Part shown: one piece after another, positions 48,516-61,590 of the stretch
Position numbering within the stretch: position 1 is the stretch's first letter
Layout of the letters: the number at the start of each line of letters is the position of its first letter
Source: Prochlorococcus sp. AG-436-M02
Lineage (GTDB): Bacteria > Cyanobacteriota > Cyanobacteriia > PCC-6307 > Cyanobiaceae
Direction: 5' to 3'
DNA: 64,000 nt
Assembly (NCBI GenBank): GCA_003212515.1
Contig: QCPL01000006.1
Location: 1-64,000, forward strand
Notes under the pieces: model-generated
Database searches by the model: none
Told to the model about the DNA's origin: nothing
The model's input: the letters and a program-made list of their open reading frames with translations, nothing else
Made by a program: the position numbers and the translations under genes

Positions 48516-48782
48516 CTATCCATCCGGGCTCCAGAAATCGATTATTCCACCAATTGTTAAATCAGTTTGAGTTGCTGGATTAGGACAAGCGAACCTTGCA
48601 GCAGACCCACTAGCAGTAAAGACCCAGTTTCCTTCTCTTGCGCCAACAGGGTCAACAGCAACAAATCTCTTCCCTTTGTTATTTCTCAAAATTCGCAAAT
48701 TCATATGACCTAAGCCAGCAACTCGTTGTGTACAAACCATACGGCCCATTACTTGCATGATTTCCATTTCTTTAGCTCCCAA
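48516..48782 (-). CDS. csoS4B: Carboxysome pentameric vertex protein CsoS4B
   Basis: The 88-residue BMC-P/EutN-like protein (MEIMQVMGRMVCTQRVAGLG, VAVDPVGAREGNWVFTASGS AA, QTDLTIGGIIDFW) caps shell vertices. It overlaps csoS4A by 11 bp and shares its fold. Gene order 4A-4B follows the standard alpha-carboxysome operon. Confidence 0.93.
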   Translation of the reverse strand: MGAKEMEIMQVMGRMVCTQRVAGLGHMNLRILRNNKGKRFVAVDPVGAREGNWVFTASGSAARFACPNPATQTDLTIGGIIDFWSPDG

Positions 48783-49041
48783 CTATAGCTTTGGGCATCT
48801 CAGGATCCCAATGATCAATTATCCCAACTATTGTCAAATCACTAGGGTAAGACTTACTCCCAGCAGCTTCTCTTGCAGCGGAACTCCCTACACAAATAAC
48901 CCAATCATCAGGCTTACAACCAACAGCATCTACAGCAACTTTTTTAGAGCTACCGTCTAAGACAACTTGAAGATGCTTATGCTCAAACCCTGGTATCCGA
49001 TTAGTAGACACAAGTGGCTTTACAACCTTACAAATCAACAT
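48772..49041 (-). CDS. csoS4A: Carboxysome pentameric vertex protein CsoS4A
   Basis: The 89-residue EutN/CcmL-like protein (MLICKVVKPLVSTNRIPGFE, AVGCKPDDWVICVGSSAARE, SDLTIVGIID) forms pentamers at the icosahedral vertices. It starts 1 bp after the csoSCA stop codon. Confidence 0.94.
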   Translation of the reverse strand: MLICKVVKPLVSTNRIPGFEHKHLQVVLDGSSKKVAVDAVGCKPDDWVICVGSSAAREAAGSKSYPSDLTIVGIIDHWDPEMPKAIVGS

Positions 49042-49042
49042 T

Positions 49043-50587
49043 TCAATGTTCCTCCTGAAGGACAGGATCGAGAGAAGACCCTACAACTTCTGCAGAGTCT
49101 TTTTTATCACGATCTCGAATAGTAAGGCATGTATGTAAGAGTCCTTTATCTACTAGGTCTCGGTAACGTGAAGAGATAGCACTATCGACTCTCTTACAAT
49201 CTGACAATGCTCTTTCTCTTGCACCAGGAACTTTCCCTGAATAATCAAATCTAATCACAATAGGTATTGGCAAATCTCTAGAAACATTTAAACCTTTAAA
49301 AATCTTCACTCCCACATCTAAATCTGGGGCACCTTCTTCAACAGTATCTAAATGAGAGAAGTAAGTGAGGTTTCTTAAATGAACCTCCTTAAACCCTATA
49401 CCTACTCCTATAAAACGCTCAGCATGACCTGCATCTGGATACGATCCATTATGAAGATGACGTACATAATCAATTTGAGAGATATTGTTAACTATTAGTT
49501 TGCGGATAAATTCAACCATTCCAGGTTTAACTTGACCAGAAACACTTGACTTTATTATTTCTGAAATTTTCAACATAGCTTGATCAATTGAAAAATGTTT
49601 TGTCTCTTGATAAACATCAGCAGCAGAGACCCACTTCTCAAGATCGATATGATTTTTGGAGTCTGGTACATGCACCCTAATTGAATCAGTATCTGTATCA
49701 AGACCAATCAGTAAAAGATCTACAGATGCTCCACAACAAAAACTATTTTCAATAGACTCCTGAAAGTCTTGCAAACGTTTATAGCCTGAAGAAGCGGCAA
49801 GCTTGTCATTACTACCATGTGCAGCACAGCCTTGATGAGAAGGATCAAGTGAGCTGAAGTGGTAAAGAACTACTTTTAAATACGATGTTTGTTCATTTGC
49901 TGAATTTGGATCGCTCTCTCTATAACGTTTATGCTCAGTTTTTACCCATCTATTAACAGTGTTCTCTACATCAAACATTGCTCCAGCATGAGACCTCCTT
50001 CGAACTGAACTAAATGGAATTCTTAATGCATAGGCAATAGAATGTGCCAACCGACCATCCGCACAAGGAGTCACATCCAACAAGTGGAATCCACATTCAG
50101 ACAGGAATGATTGGAATAATTCTGCCTCCTTACTATCAGCTGAACCATTTAAAGGGTCTGAATGAAAAAAATGATTACTTGAAGATTCATGAGCTTTAAA
50201 CACGCATGCAGCGAACAAAGCTCGCATATCGAGAGGTTGAACCCAAGCCTTTTCAAGAATATGAAGAGGGAGTTCTATCTCTAGATCTTTCTTTGCAAGT
50301 ATTTGGGCCTTATCTACAAAATTTTCTTCATGCTGTAGAGCTGAGATTTTTTTAAGTAAAGGGACAATACTATCAAAACTTTTCTTGACCTTAGATTCGT
50401 AAGATTGAAGTTTTTTATTTTCAGCCAAATCTGTTAAGGGGTGAGCACTTACTTCATTAACCCCTCTTAAAAGATCAAAAGACTTTTCCTCACTTTTAAG
50501 TTCTGTGGCATCGGGAAAATGTTTTCTAGGTGCTGTCGGCCCTAGAAAACGTTTCCTATTATTGGCCAAACTTCTATAGGCCATCAC
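49043..50587 (-). CDS. csoSCA: Carboxysomal carbonic anhydrase CsoSCA
   Basis: This 514-residue epsilon/beta-type carbonic anhydrase dehydrates bicarbonate inside the carboxysome. The zinc site residues appear as Cys in LLDVTPCADGRLAHSIAYAL and His/Cys in SSLDPSHQGCAAHGSNDKLA. The N-terminal basic tail (MAYRSLANNRKRFLGPTAPR) resembles the segment that binds RuBisCO. A C-terminal pseudo-repeat domain follows. Start at the first ATG, a second ATG follows immediately. Confidence 0.95.
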   Translation of the reverse strand: MMAYRSLANNRKRFLGPTAPRKHFPDATELKSEEKSFDLLRGVNEVSAHPLTDLAENKKLQSYESKVKKSFDSIVPLLKKISALQHEENFVDKAQILAKKDLEIELPLHILEKAWVQPLDMRALFAACVFKAHESSSNHFFHSDPLNGSADSKEAELFQSFLSECGFHLLDVTPCADGRLAHSIAYALRIPFSSVRRRSHAGAMFDVENTVNRWVKTEHKRYRESDPNSANEQTSYLKVVLYHFSSLDPSHQGCAAHGSNDKLAASSGYKRLQDFQESIENSFCCGASVDLLLIGLDTDTDSIRVHVPDSKNHIDLEKWVSAADVYQETKHFSIDQAMLKISEIIKSSVSGQVKPGMVEFIRKLIVNNISQIDYVRHLHNGSYPDAGHAERFIGVGIGFKEVHLRNLTYFSHLDTVEEGAPDLDVGVKIFKGLNVSRDLPIPIVIRFDYSGKVPGARERALSDCKRVDSAISSRYRDLVDKGLLHTCLTIRDRDKKDSAEVVGSSLDPVLQEEH

Positions 50588-50591
50588 TCAA

Positions 50592-52985
50592 TCAACCTCT
50601 TGCTCCACCCGAGAAAGTAACCAATTGGCCTTCTCCGGTATTTCCACTTGAACCAGTTATAAGAAGATCTGGTTTAGCTAATTCTTCATTCCTTTTTTTA
50701 TCAAATGCAGGCATTGCACTGTTTCCACCAGGTCTAGAAGGGTTACGTCTTCTAGCAGAAGCACCCTCGGTACCTGTAACGCTTTCACCTCTCGCCCAAT
50801 CATCCCCAGTAATATTTAGTCCTGAAGATTGTCCTTCACCAGTAATTCTTGATTGTGGTCGAGCTGAAGCCTCCTTAGGTTGAGACATGGCCTCTATAGA
50901 TTGCTCTTGAGAGGGCATAACTAAAGATTTCTTATTATCAAATCTAAACTGTTCAGTACCAGTAACTTTATTTAGAGCCATGTCAAAAGGACCAGTTATG
51001 TTAGCAGATTTTTCATAACTAGTACCCGTTACCCCTGAAATAGAATCGCGTTCAGTTTTTGCAGATCTTGCTGGAGAGGTAACTGTAAATCGATTAGCAA
51101 ATTTCGATGAGCCAGAATCTTGAGATTCCCTACTACCAAGTGGTGCATTTACTCCACAAGCTTGCACAAGTTGATCGGCTCCAACATAAGGAGTTCCAGT
51201 AAGAGTCTCACAAGCACCTTTATCGGCTCCTGTCATTACACCACCAACGCCAGGCTGAAGCCCTGTCAAAGGAGCTGCAGGAGTACCAATCCTTCTAGGA
51301 GTTCTTTGTTGGATTTCATCAAGTGAGTGACTATCACATAATTGACCAGCTTCTTCTAAACCGGTATAAGGCGTTCCTGTAACAGACTTACATGTTCCAG
51401 GCTCATCTCCAGTAACCAAAGATGATCTACCTGTCATTGTACCGCTCACTGATTGAGCTTTGTTCGTCAAACTTAATCCAACCTTTCTAGCCTCTGGCAA
51501 TGGTGATCCTCCGCAAAACGAATCATACTGCTGTGTTCCTACATACTCATCTCCAGTTACGTTCTTACAGCTACCAGCCTCATCTCCAGTAACACTAGAA
51601 GCTCGCCCAACTCCTGTGCCGGTGACATGAGAACCATTCAGAGTATTAAAAACTCCTACCTTGCCTGCTGGCCTTCCTTCCGGCAAAGGTTCACTACCAA
51701 GGTATTGATCACCAGTCAAGCTCTTGTCAGAACCCGCCTCGTCGCCAGTAACACTTGCAGAACGACCGACCATGACACCACTAACCTTTCTCCCATCCTG
51801 AGTAAGGCTTTGTCCTACTTTTAAAGGAGAAGGGTTCACTCCGCCGCAATAAGAGGCTGATTGGTTGGCTGATAAATATTCAGTTCCAGTCAAATTTTTG
51901 CAAGTCCCAGGCTCATCACCAGTTACTTTCTCAGAGCGTCCAACTTCATTACCAGTTACCTGGTTACCATGTGAAGTACTAGTAACCGCAACCTTAGGTG
52001 GCTGAGAGGATGATACTGGTGGATTCTGACAGAAAGTACTAATTGTATCTACGCCCACATATTGAGTACCTGTAACCGAACGACAGGTACTTGCTTCATT
52101 TCCAGTGGTTTTAATAGATCTATTAGCTTGAGTACCTGTAACCACCTGTCCAGAAGAAGTTTCGCTAACTCCGACTTTCCAATGAGCATCTGCAGCTAAT
52201 GCCGACTCCTTTGATCCATTTTTATTGGGACCGCAAGGTCTTGTTCCACAAGAACGTTGTTTACCAGTAGCGCCACTTTTACTTCTAAGTTCTCTAACGC
52301 GCTGAGATATTTCACGGCTAGACAAATCAGGGTTACCTTGACGAGCCACTGCTGCCGGTGTTGTTGGTTGAACAGAAGCAGATTTGCCATGTTTTGACAA
52401 TGCTTCTCTTCTTGCTAGGACAAGAGACCTACTAGGATTTTCTATTGCTCTTCGTTTAGAACTGGAATTTCGACGAGTAATAGCCTTAGAGCTATTAAGA
52501 GCTAATCTGCTGGAATTTTCAGCTGCTGCTTGACGTGATTTTTCTTCTGCACAAGGTTCACAACAAGCTTCCACTTGGGTATTAACTAAAAATTCTTTAG
52601 GAGATTCTTTTGAAGCATTTTTAGCAACATCTACTCTTGTTCTATCTTGACTCTTATCTGCTGTCTTACCCCGCTGAGATAGAGCTTCACGACGAGCAAG
52701 CACTAACTCTCGACTAGGATTACTTATTGGTCTAGGGTTCCTTATTTTGGAATGACTATTTTTTGAAGACACAGGAATAGATGTTTTTGAATGCACTGCT
52801 TGGGCTGCACTTATCTGGTTTTTGCTTGACTTAATAAAGGATTCATCAGTTCTTGTAACGCCTACATCAGATGCAGACCTAACACGATTAGGACTTGATG
52901 AGCTTAGTCCAGAAGCCTTTTTGCCTTCAGTACTAAGAGCCTTACGACGCTCAAGTGCAAGTTCTCTACTAGATTGTGATGCCAT
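50592..52985 (-). CDS. csoS2: Carboxysome assembly scaffold CsoS2
   Basis: This 797-residue, intrinsically disordered protein links RuBisCO to the shell. The N region has four short motifs of the type SRELVLARREALSQRGKTA (three clear, one degenerate, VRELRSKSGATGK) for RuBisCO binding. The middle has six repeats of the type VTGxxxGRSxxVTGDExGxC with paired Cys (for example SVTGDEAGSCKNVTGDEYVG). The C region ends LITGSSGNTGEGQLVTFSGG, the conserved shell-binding tail. No slippery heptamer for the short isoform was identified. Confidence 0.96.
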   Translation of the reverse strand: MASQSSRELALERRKALSTEGKKASGLSSSSPNRVRSASDVGVTRTDESFIKSSKNQISAAQAVHSKTSIPVSSKNSHSKIRNPRPISNPSRELVLARREALSQRGKTADKSQDRTRVDVAKNASKESPKEFLVNTQVEACCEPCAEEKSRQAAAENSSRLALNSSKAITRRNSSSKRRAIENPSRSLVLARREALSKHGKSASVQPTTPAAVARQGNPDLSSREISQRVRELRSKSGATGKQRSCGTRPCGPNKNGSKESALAADAHWKVGVSETSSGQVVTGTQANRSIKTTGNEASTCRSVTGTQYVGVDTISTFCQNPPVSSSQPPKVAVTSTSHGNQVTGNEVGRSEKVTGDEPGTCKNLTGTEYLSANQSASYCGGVNPSPLKVGQSLTQDGRKVSGVMVGRSASVTGDEAGSDKSLTGDQYLGSEPLPEGRPAGKVGVFNTLNGSHVTGTGVGRASSVTGDEAGSCKNVTGDEYVGTQQYDSFCGGSPLPEARKVGLSLTNKAQSVSGTMTGRSSLVTGDEPGTCKSVTGTPYTGLEEAGQLCDSHSLDEIQQRTPRRIGTPAAPLTGLQPGVGGVMTGADKGACETLTGTPYVGADQLVQACGVNAPLGSRESQDSGSSKFANRFTVTSPARSAKTERDSISGVTGTSYEKSANITGPFDMALNKVTGTEQFRFDNKKSLVMPSQEQSIEAMSQPKEASARPQSRITGEGQSSGLNITGDDWARGESVTGTEGASARRRNPSRPGGNSAMPAFDKKRNEELAKPDLLITGSSGNTGEGQLVTFSGGARG

Positions 52986-53088
52986 GTCCGCCCTTTGAAA
53001 ACTTTGTAATTAGAGAAGATGTGATCCCTTCTTTAAGAAAGAGATAGCCTCGAGTAAACGAGGCTATTTAAACTAAATAACTGAAAAA

Positions 53089-53430
53089 TCAGCGACCTTG
53101 AAAAACTACGAATGCTGTACCTTGACTTTGGGTATAAGCTTCATAGCCGACCATACGAACATGGTGATCAGGGTATGCACGATGGCATGCTTCAAGTTCA
53201 TTAACAACCACGTTCAGATCCTTCTCTCCGAAGAAAGGTAGTTTCCAATAAGACCAATAGGACTGCATGGAACCACTTGGATGAACATGCTCGATAACAG
53301 GGCTCCAGCCCTGAGCAATGATGTAAGCAATTTGATCGTAAATTTCGTCCTGAGACATTGGCGGCAAAAAGCCGAAAGTCTCAAGAGTGGCAACTGTTTG
53401 ATAGTCACCAACTGTGCTCTGAAAAGGCAT
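53089..53430 (-). CDS. cbbS: RuBisCO small subunit, form IA
   Basis: The 113-residue subunit from ATG 53430 (MPFQSTVGDYQTVATLETFG, EKLNVVVNE-type EKDLNVVVNELEACHRAYPD) stacks as L8S8 with CbbL. An upstream in-frame start (53475) adds 15 non-family residues and is rejected. 54 bp after cbbL's stop. Confidence 0.96.
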   Translation of the reverse strand: MPFQSTVGDYQTVATLETFGFLPPMSQDEIYDQIAYIIAQGWSPVIEHVHPSGSMQSYWSYWKLPFFGEKDLNVVVNELEACHRAYPDHHVRMVGYEAYTQSQGTAFVVFQGR

Positions 53431-53528
53431 GGTGATCCTGTAAATAAATGAATAAACGCCGACTGTTATCGGCAAAGAATTTTAAGGAAGTAATAGAAGG
53501 AGACTAAGTTGACTCCTTCTATTCGCTA

Positions 53529-54941
53529 TTACTGAACGTCGAGTTTGTCTACAGTATCAAACTCAAACTTGATCTCCTTCCAAGTTTCTAGAGCAATAGC
53601 CAATTCAGGGCTGTGCTTAGCGGCTTCCATAAGGATGTCGCGACTTTCTTTTTCAATCTCTCTTCCAGCATTACGTGCTTTAACACATGCTTCTAGAGCT
53701 ACACGGTTAGCAGCTGCACCAGCGGCAGAGCCCCAAGGATGTCCGTGAGTACCACCACCAAACTGAAGACAAGAATCGTCACCGAAGATTGCTAGTAGTG
53801 CTGGCATATGCCACACATGAATACCACCTGAAGCTACGGCAAACACACCAGGCATAGAACCCCAATCTTGATCGAAGAAATTACCGCGAGTACGGTCTTC
53901 TGGGACAAAAGATTCGCGCAAGTTATCAATATAACCAAGGGTGGTCTGACGATCTCCTTCTAACTTACCTACAACGGTTCCAGTGTGAAGTTGGTCGCCT
54001 CCTGAAAGACGTAAGCATTTAGCAAGAACACGGAAATGAATACCATGCTTAGGATGACGGTCAATAACAGCATGCATTGCTCTGTGTATATGAAGCAGCA
54101 TGCCATTCTTACGGCACCAATTAGCTAGACCTGTATTTGCAGTAAAACCACCAGTAATGTAGTCATGCATGATAATAGGCATATCAAGCTCTTTAGCGAA
54201 CTCGGCACGCTCATACATCTCTTCAGGTGTAGTGGCAGTACAGTTAAGGTAATGTCCCTTAACTTCACCAGTTTCCTGCTGAGCAAGCTTTACAGCTTCT
54301 GCAACAAACTCAAAACGCTCTCTCCAACGCTGGAAGGGTTGTGAGTTGATATTCTCATCGTCTTTGGTTAGATCTAATCCACCACGCAAGCATTCATAAA
54401 CTACGCGACCATAGTTCTTACCTGAAAGACCAAGCTTTGGCTTAATGGTACAACCAAGGAGAGGGCGACCATACTTGTTCAAGCGATCGCGCTCTACAAC
54501 AATTCCGTTAGGAGGTCCACCACATGTCTTAATAAAAGCCATGGGGAAGCGGATATCTTCTAAACGCAAATGGCGTAAAGCTTTGAATCCAAAAACATTA
54601 CCGACTAAAGAAGTCAGAACGTTGGTAATAGAACCTTCTTCAAAAAGGTCTAACGGATATGCAATAAATGCATAGAAAGATTCCTTGTCTCCAGGAACAT
54701 CTTCAATTCTGTAGCAACGTCCCTTGTAAAACTCAAGGTCAGTTAGCAATTCAGACCAAACTGTTGACCAAGTACCTGTTGAAGACTCTGCCGCTACAGC
54801 AGCAGCAACTTCTTCTCTAGGAACTCCTTCTTGGCCTGTGCATTTAAAGCAAGCCAAAAGGTCTGTGTCTAGGGGAACATAGTCGGGAGTCCAGTAGGTG
54901 TCTCTGTACTCCTTAACCCCAGCATCATACTTCTTACTCAT
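53529..54941 (-). CDS. cbbL: RuBisCO large subunit, form IA
   Basis: The 470-residue catalytic subunit has catalytic Lys in [16 protein letters not shown] and the carbamylated Lys with Mg ligands in [19 protein letters not shown], the loop 6 region and the [15 protein letters not shown] segment. It is the carboxysomal proteobacterial-type sequence ([20 protein letters not shown]), not form IB, which fits alpha-cyanobacteria. Confidence 0.98.
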   Translation of the reverse strand: MSKKYDAGVKEYRDTYWTPDYVPLDTDLLACFKCTGQEGVPREEVAAAVAAESSTGTWSTVWSELLTDLEFYKGRCYRIEDVPGDKESFYAFIAYPLDLFEEGSITNVLTSLVGNVFGFKALRHLRLEDIRFPMAFIKTCGGPPNGIVVERDRLNKYGRPLLGCTIKPKLGLSGKNYGRVVYECLRGGLDLTKDDENINSQPFQRWRERFEFVAEAVKLAQQETGEVKGHYLNCTATTPEEMYERAEFAKELDMPIIMHDYITGGFTANTGLANWCRKNGMLLHIHRAMHAVIDRHPKHGIHFRVLAKCLRLSGGDQLHTGTVVGKLEGDRQTTLGYIDNLRESFVPEDRTRGNFFDQDWGSMPGVFAVASGGIHVWHMPALLAIFGDDSCLQFGGGTHGHPWGSAAGAAANRVALEACVKARNAGREIEKESRDILMEAAKHSPELAIALETWKEIKFEFDTVDKLDVQ

Positions 54942-55009
54942 GAAATAACTCCTTTAGGTCGTTGTAGGTATTTGAAATCGCGCCTTTCTTAAAAAGAGCG
55001 CATCAGACT

Positions 55010-55321
55010 TCAGTCCTTCTGACCAAGGAAGTTGCCGTTGCCTAATGCAGGCTCAACTTCTCTATGAGGACGAGCAATAATGTGAGCAGCAACAAGTCCG
55101 TCACCTACACGCTCACATGCATCAGCGCCAGCACGAACAGCAGCATTAACTGCACCTGTTTCTCCACGAACTAAAACTGTTACGTAACCACCACCAACAA
55201 ATTCACGACCTATTAGGCGCACTTCAGCAGCCTTTGTCATTGCGTCAGCAGCTTCAATAGCTGGTACGAGGCCGCGTGTCTCGATCATGCCGAGTGCGAT
55301 GCCCATAGTTTCGGTAGCCAT
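55010..55321 (-). CDS. csoS1: Major carboxysome shell protein CsoS1
   Basis: This is a single BMC-H domain of 103 residues (GIALGMIETRGLVPAIEAAD, REFVGGGYVTVLVRGETGAV, GDGLVAAHIIARPHREVE). It forms hexamers tiling the shell facets and leads the operon, 68 bp ahead of cbbL. It is the main copy; CsoS1E is the second single-domain paralogue. Confidence 0.95.
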   Translation of the reverse strand: MATETMGIALGMIETRGLVPAIEAADAMTKAAEVRLIGREFVGGGYVTVLVRGETGAVNAAVRAGADACERVGDGLVAAHIIARPHREVEPALGNGNFLGQKD

Positions 55322-55667
55322 ATGCCTTGCGAAAAATAAACGAATGGAATGTTCATGCCAGACAATGCCTTGCTTGCTACATGTAAGTCAAGCATTTTTC
55401 ACTAAAAGCCCTATCACCGTCTCTATTCTGATTGATAAGGAAAACTTATCACCATTGCTATAACTGATATGAAGGACTGTCCCTTGTTTGGTTAGCACCC
55501 TCAAACAATTAATAGTTTTATAAACTTCTTCTAGTTATCTTTTTTCCGAGGCAGGTGCCCTAGCCATAGCTAAGGGATGGAATGTTCAACCCAATCCTGT
55601 CTCTAAAATTGATTAATCAGTTAATCTATAAGCCATTATTCTAAGAGCTTGAAAGGGCTTAATCATT
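55322..55667. promoter_or_regulatory. Divergent promoter region for csoS1 operon and rdgB
   Basis: These 346 bp hold no gene. It must contain the carboxysome operon promoter on the minus strand, possibly with CbbR sites. I could not assign boxes with confidence. Confidence 0.4.
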
Positions 55668-56252
55668 TTGGACAAACCACTACTAACTATTGCTAGTGGA
55701 AACCCTAAGAAGGTTGCAGAGATAGAGTCAATGCTAGGGCCCCTCCCTATTCGTGTTCAGCGCCAACCTGAGAATTTCTCAGTTGAAGAGACAGGCTCAA
55801 CTTATTTAGATAACGCCATTTTAAAAGCCAAGGCAGTTTCTCAATTAACTCACACATTGACAATTGCAGATGATTCTGGCTTAGAAGTTGACTTTCTTAA
55901 TGGTTCGCCAGGAATTTATTCAGCTCGCTTTGCAAAAAACAACGAAGAAAAGCTCAAGAAGCTTCTCAATCAACTTGCTGAAAGTCCTTATCGAAGCGCT
56001 AGGTTTCGTAGCGTAATGGTTTTATATGATAAAAATGGAAACCATATTTTTGATGCCGAAGGTATCTGCTGGGGAGAGATTTTAAAAAAACCTGCCTATT
56101 CCCAAGGAGAATTTGAATCAATCTTCTGGGTGAGAGAAGCAAATTGTACCTACGGAGAACTTAATAAAGAGCAATTATCAAGGCTGGGGAGTAGAGGCAA
56201 AGCTGCCCGTGCCTTAGCTCCATACCTTCTAAAAGAACTAGGTCTAAATTAA
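55668..56252 (+). CDS. rdgB: XTP/dITP diphosphatase
   Basis: The 194-residue Ham1/RdgB enzyme cleaves dITP/XTP. LLTIASGNPKKVAEIESML, TIADDSGLEVDFLNGSPGIY SARF, and the C-terminal SRLGSRGKAARALAPYL are present. TTG start. It separates csoS1 from csoS1D, as seen in picocyanobacteria. Confidence 0.93.
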   Translation: MDKPLLTIASGNPKKVAEIESMLGPLPIRVQRQPENFSVEETGSTYLDNAILKAKAVSQLTHTLTIADDSGLEVDFLNGSPGIYSARFAKNNEEKLKKLLNQLAESPYRSARFRSVMVLYDKNGNHIFDAEGICWGEILKKPAYSQGEFESIFWVREANCTYGELNKEQLSRLGSRGKAARALAPYLLKELGLN

Positions 56253-56264
56253 AAACAACTGCTT

Positions 56265-57035
56265 TTATTGGCGGTTAATCTGATCAATTGATCGCATTGC
56301 AGCTGCTGCTGCCTCTTCTACATCTCCTTCACGACCTGCAAGAGTTAATCGGCCAAATGCACCAACTCCCTTAACGTCAACTACTGTGATATTAGATGCT
56401 TTCTCAGCTTCATTTGCTGCCATTAAGACATATCCAGCTGGTTCAGTTTCAAGAATAAACATGCTCATGCCAGATTGAATCATTGAACCTCTACGATTCT
56501 GGCGATTAATCAAAACAGCATGATCTGGAGTAATTGCTCTTATAACTTCAGTCCAACTAACTTGAGGCTTAGTACGTCTACTTACGCTACTTCCAATAGC
56601 ATCTAAGACAACATCTCCTGAATGAAGGACAGTACTTTGATCTCGATGATATAACGCAAGAGAACCAAAGGCTCTCTCAACAACCATTTGTCCAAGCCTG
56701 ACATTACTAGCCTTTAATGCAATGTCAGTAACTCTATGAACAGCCATACCTGGTGAAACTTCCATCCAAAGGCAAGCATCTCCTGGAATGGGTAGGAAAC
56801 CCTGGCTTACTGTACCCATATATGCCGCTAACTGAGGCTGCAAAGAATCTAAAAATACGTAACTTCTTAACTCAATTTGCTGAACATGGCTGGCCTGACG
56901 AGATACCAGTGACTTCTCTGAATCAGTAGTAATAACGCAGCTTGCTCCAGCCTGAGGTCCAACCTCAGAACCTGTTACAAGCGACCCACCCGAAAGCCGT
57001 CGGTCACCATTCTTATAATTACTAAGAGCTTTCAT
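56265..57035 (-). CDS. csoS1D: Tandem-BMC carboxysome shell protein CsoS1D
   Basis: This 256-residue protein has two BMC domains ([20 protein letters not shown] and [16 protein letters not shown]..., ending [20 protein letters not shown]) and an N-terminal extension. CsoS1D forms gated, stacked pseudohexamers with a large pore. It is convergent with rdgB. Confidence 0.93.
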   Translation of the reverse strand: MKALSNYKNGDRRLSGGSLVTGSEVGPQAGASCVITTDSEKSLVSRQASHVQQIELRSYVFLDSLQPQLAAYMGTVSQGFLPIPGDACLWMEVSPGMAVHRVTDIALKASNVRLGQMVVERAFGSLALYHRDQSTVLHSGDVVLDAIGSSVSRRTKPQVSWTEVIRAITPDHAVLINRQNRRGSMIQSGMSMFILETEPAGYVLMAANEAEKASNITVVDVKGVGAFGRLTLAGREGDVEEAAAAAMRSIDQINRQ

Positions 57036-57133
57036 TCACGGGATACTACCTGAAAGATTGTCTTTTTTGGTAAAAAAAAGTCTTGCAAGCTTAAATTCGA
57101 ACCGATACCTTCAAAGAAATACAGTATAAAAAG

Positions 57134-57511
57134 ATGCCTGTTTCCCAAGAAAAAATAACTGACTCCCAAGCTATACCAAATAATTTGAAGCCTGAGCAGG
57201 CTCTAGGTCTAGTTGGTTTAGGCATGATGCAAAAAATTTCTCAAAGCGGAACATCCAGATTAAGATTAGTTGAGGATAGTGAAGAGAAATTTGATCTACA
57301 TAACCTTCGTCAACGTCTCGAACTAATCGCTTTAGCCTTAGAGACTGGCGCACCATTAAGTACTAGCGAAGTAGCACATCTACTTGGAGCACGTCCAGGT
57401 TCTTCAAAAACAAAAAGAGGGGGCTTAGTAGCAAAAAGAATAAGTAGAAATGTATGGAAACTATCTAAAGCTAAAACGGATGATGAAGAAACATCTTACT
57501 GGAGAAACTAA
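57134..57511 (+). CDS. Conserved hypothetical cyanobacterial protein
   Basis: The 125-residue product has a central helical region (LRQRLELIALALETGAPLST, SEVAHLLGARPGS) followed by a basic segment (KTKRGGLVAKRISRNVWKLS). The C-terminal part has HTH-like features, so nucleic-acid binding is possible. It lies divergent from csoS1D and upstream of chlN, an order I recall as common. Function unknown. Confidence 0.65.
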   Translation: MPVSQEKITDSQAIPNNLKPEQALGLVGLGMMQKISQSGTSRLRLVEDSEEKFDLHNLRQRLELIALALETGAPLSTSEVAHLLGARPGSSKTKRGGLVAKRISRNVWKLSKAKTDDEETSYWRN

Positions 57512-57607
57512 GTATTTTTACCTTAAAAAATTCCAAGAGTTAGCCATTAAGGTTTAAAGAGAAAACAACAAAATATATATTGAATTCCGAATTTTTCCTT
57601 TTAGTAA

Positions 57608-58915
<1,308 letters not shown>

Positions 58916-58919
58916 GAAC

Positions 58920-60515
58920 ATGGAACTAACCCTTTGGACCTACGAAGGTCCACCTCATATAGGTGCAATGAGAATCGCATCATCTATGAAAGGACTTCAT
59001 TACGTATTACATGCTCCTCAAGGAGATACTTACGCAGATCTTCTATTCACAATGATTGAACGCAGAGGTACAAGGCCACCTGTCACCTATACAACTTTTC
59101 AAGCAAGAGATCTAGGAGGAGATACAGCAGAGTTAGTCAAAGGGCATATCCATGAAGCAGTAGAACGCTTTAAACCAGAGGCTTTACTTGTTGGCGAAAG
59201 TTGCACCGCTGAATTAATTCAAGATCAACCAGGTTCTCTTGCAAAAGGGATGGGATTAAACCTTCCTATAGTTAGCTTGGAACTCCCTGCATATAGCAAG
59301 AAAGAAAACTGGGGTGCATCTGAGACTTTCTACCAATTAGTAAGGGGAATACTAAAAGACATTTCAGAAGACTTCTCAAACCAGCCAAAGACCACTTGGA
59401 AAGAAGAGGGCCGAAGACCAAGGGTTAACTTGCTAGGACCAACATTACTTGGTTTCAGATGTAGGGATGATGTTTTGGAAATCCAAAAAATACTGGGCGA
59501 ACATGGGATCGACGTAAATGTAATAGCCCCTTTAGGTTCTGCTCCTAGCGACTTACTCAGACTTCCAAAAGCAGATGCAAACGTTTGTCTATATCCAGAA
59601 ATAGCTGAGACAACCTGTACCTGGCTTGAACGGAATTTCAACATCCCTTTCACTAAAACAATTCCTATTGGTGTCAAAGCAACCCAAGATTTTTTAAAAG
59701 AGCTTCATGATTTATTGAACTTGGAAACAAGCAGCTCACTTAATAATGAGAGTCAATCAAAGCTTCCTTGGTATTCAAAATCAGTTGATTCCAACTACCT
59801 AACTGGAAAAAGGGTTTTCATTTTTGGTGATGGCACCCATGTTTTAGCCGCAGCAAGAATAGCCAAAGAAGAGCTTGGATTTGAAGTAGTCGGGATTGGA
59901 ACGTACAGTCGAGAAATGGCTCGAAAAATCCGCACAGCAGCTAAAGAACTTGAGTTAGAAGCCTTAATTACAAACGACTATCTAGAAGTCGAAGAAGCCA
60001 TAAAAGATACAGCCCCAGAATTGGTTTTAGGAACACAAATGGAAAGGCATAGTGCTAAAAGGCTAGGTATCCCATGTGCCGTAATAAGTACTCCCATGCA
60101 CGTTCAAGATGTTCCAGCGCGATACAGCCCTCAAATGGGATGGGAAGGGGCAAATGTAATTTTTGACGATTGGGTGCACCCTCTAATGATGGGTCTAGAA
60201 GAACACCTCATAGGCATGTTCCGTCATGACTTTGAATTTACAGACGGACACCAAAGTCACCTTGGTCACCTTGGTGGGCACTCCTCTCAAGCAGAAATTT
60301 CAAACAAAGAGATCGAATTTAGCGAGTCAGAGAATAAATCTAATAATGATCAAAACATTCATTGGACAACTGAAGGTAAAGCAGAATTAGCAAAAATTCC
60401 ATTTTTTGTAAGAGGTAAAGTTAGGAGGAATACAGAGAAATATGCTCAACAGGCTGGCTGCAAAGAGATTAATGGAGAGACTCTATTAGACGCAAAGGCT
60501 CATTTTTCGAAGTAA
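58920..60515 (+). CDS. chlB: Light-independent protochlorophyllide reductase subunit B
   Basis: The 531-residue partner of ChlN begins [20 protein letters not shown]. It shows [20 protein letters not shown], the cluster Asp near the N-terminus, and a C-terminal extension with [20 protein letters not shown] (a ChlB-specific C-terminal domain). It reduces ring D of protochlorophyllide in the dark. The AT-rich linker ([20 protein letters not shown]) before the C-domain is variable. Upstream starts lie inside chlN and are rejected. Confidence 0.96.
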   Translation: MELTLWTYEGPPHIGAMRIASSMKGLHYVLHAPQGDTYADLLFTMIERRGTRPPVTYTTFQARDLGGDTAELVKGHIHEAVERFKPEALLVGESCTAELIQDQPGSLAKGMGLNLPIVSLELPAYSKKENWGASETFYQLVRGILKDISEDFSNQPKTTWKEEGRRPRVNLLGPTLLGFRCRDDVLEIQKILGEHGIDVNVIAPLGSAPSDLLRLPKADANVCLYPEIAETTCTWLERNFNIPFTKTIPIGVKATQDFLKELHDLLNLETSSSLNNESQSKLPWYSKSVDSNYLTGKRVFIFGDGTHVLAAARIAKEELGFEVVGIGTYSREMARKIRTAAKELELEALITNDYLEVEEAIKDTAPELVLGTQMERHSAKRLGIPCAVISTPMHVQDVPARYSPQMGWEGANVIFDDWVHPLMMGLEEHLIGMFRHDFEFTDGHQSHLGHLGGHSSQAEISNKEIEFSESENKSNNDQNIHWTTEGKAELAKIPFFVRGKVRRNTEKYAQQAGCKEINGETLLDAKAHFSK

Positions 60516-60688
60516 AGTATGATCCAAGGAGGCAGATTAGTTATGAGTATTTACTACTATTTTCTGTGAAAGTTTAGATATCAGCACTCTACCTAAAACT
60601 TGTTGTATCTAATTAACTAAACATTTACTAACTAATCATATTCCTGCTTGAATATAAGGGACTGATTGAAAGCAACCAGAGGGTTTAA

Positions 60689-61582
<894 letters not shown>

Positions 61583-61590
61583 ACGCAAAA

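Noticed and set aside
50530-50883. Plus-strand frame opposite csoS2/csoSCA
   Set aside because: Shadow of two well-supported carboxysome genes.
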